From JAZLEZ01 sp045615505 (GTDB lineage Bacteria; Spirochaetota; Spirochaetia; Sphaerochaetales; Sphaerochaetaceae), in assembly GCA_045615505.1 (NCBI GenBank), contig JAZLEZ010000053.1:1-5303 (forward strand): 5,303 bases of DNA, read 5' to 3'. Made by a program: the position numbers and the translations under genes. Positions within the stretch are counted from its first letter, which is position 1. Each line of letters begins with the position of its first letter. The notes below the pieces were generated by a model. That model was not told the origin of the DNA, made no database searches, and worked only from the letters and a program-made list of their open reading frames with translations. Positions 5,075-5,303 of this stretch are shown here, piece by piece.

Positions 5075-5303
5075 ATGTTTGTTAAGAAAGTTTTTGAAAA
5101 GAAATCAGGTAAAACACTACTTTACTATGGGACTTCTAGTAGGGTTAACGGCGTTCCAAAGAAGAAACTGGTTCATAAAATAGGTTACGTTGAAGATTTT
5201 CTTTCTGAGTATCCGGATCCGATAGCACACTTCCGAGAAGAAGCAAAACGTTTAACTGAAGAAGAGAAAGCCAAGAAAGTCACTTTGGAATATTCACTTG
5301 GTG
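5075..5303 (+). CDS. IS1634-family transposase, N-terminal part, cut by window edge
   Basis: Seventy-six codons are visible of a protein that is usually more than 500 residues in this family, so the DDE catalytic core is outside the window. The visible N-terminus has the typical opening: a short beta segment MFVKKVFEKKSGKTLLYYG (1-19), a turn with the VNGVPKKKLVHKIGYVEDFL stretch (24-43), and then a charged helix REEAKRLTEEEKAK (54-67). This matches the KSGKTYxxxxESYRxxGKxxxxxIxxLG style of IS1634/IS4-like transposases. The ATG at 5075-5077 has GAGGTG 5 bases upstream. No stop or frameshift occurs in the visible part, but whether the full gene is intact cannot be told. It is transcribed away from the minus-strand operon. 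An assignment to a related IS4-superfamily group rather than IS1634 is possible. Confidence 0.8.
   Translation, partial: MFVKKVFEKKSGKTLLYYGTSSRVNGVPKKKLVHKIGYVEDFLSEYPDPIAHFREEAKRLTEEEKAKKVTLEYSLG

Larger units (their letters stand above)
4980..5303 (+). mobile_element. Left part of an IS1634-type insertion sequence, boundary not resolved
   Basis: The transposase gene at the right edge implies an insertion sequence that continues beyond the window. Its right end is not visible, so terminal inverted repeats and a target-site duplication cannot be matched, and the left boundary is set here at the upstream terminator only for convenience. The true end may lie anywhere between about 4880 and 5040. 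The rest of the intergenic stretch (4867-4979) shows no gene or repeat that I can support. Confidence 0.4.

Overview
The window is a chromosomal segment of a spirochaete, most likely a Treponema. The basis is the gene order rpsB-tsf-frr with no pyrH between tsf and frr, the character of the proteins (an S2 with a long acidic tail, a PEGA plus sulfatase-modifying-factor membrane protein) and the moderately AT-rich composition. The genus is an inference from recalled gene order and protein style; no database search was possible.

Layout, right to left because nearly everything is on the minus strand. (1) At the right edge, on the plus strand, is the first 76 codons of an IS1634-type transposase, with its own extended -10 promoter, a good ribosome binding site and an intrinsic terminator just upstream. 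(2) A 244-base divergent intergenic region (4831-5074) separates it from a minus-strand operon of three tightly packed genes: a membrane-anchored PEGA/formylglycine-generating-enzyme-fold protein, smpB (tmRNA-binding protein) and a degenerate CPBP-family membrane protein. The stop/start junctions are TGATATG (1-base gap) and ATGA (4-base overlap), so the three are probably translationally coupled. The first gene has a promoter so close to its ATG that its mRNA may be leaderless. (3) A 150-base leader/promoter region (2143-2292) with nested inverted repeats precedes the translation operon rpsB-tsf-frr. rpsB and tsf are 5 bases apart; tsf and frr are separated by a strong terminator-like hairpin. 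frr runs off the left edge of the window.

Functionally the window is dominated by ribosome biology: a small-subunit protein (S2), an elongation factor (EF-Ts), ribosome recycling (RRF) and rescue of stalled ribosomes (SmpB). The two membrane proteins around smpB have no obvious link to it. Both look like family members that have lost catalytic residues: the CPBP protein lacks the first motif-1 Glu and the motif-3 His/Asn, and the FGE-fold protein lacks the active-site cysteine pair. No CRISPR array, tRNA, rRNA or prophage gene was seen. I found no convincing undescribed defence or mobile system; the most distinctive signals are regulatory (tsf-frr hairpin, rpsB promoter repeats, leaderless-type promoter).
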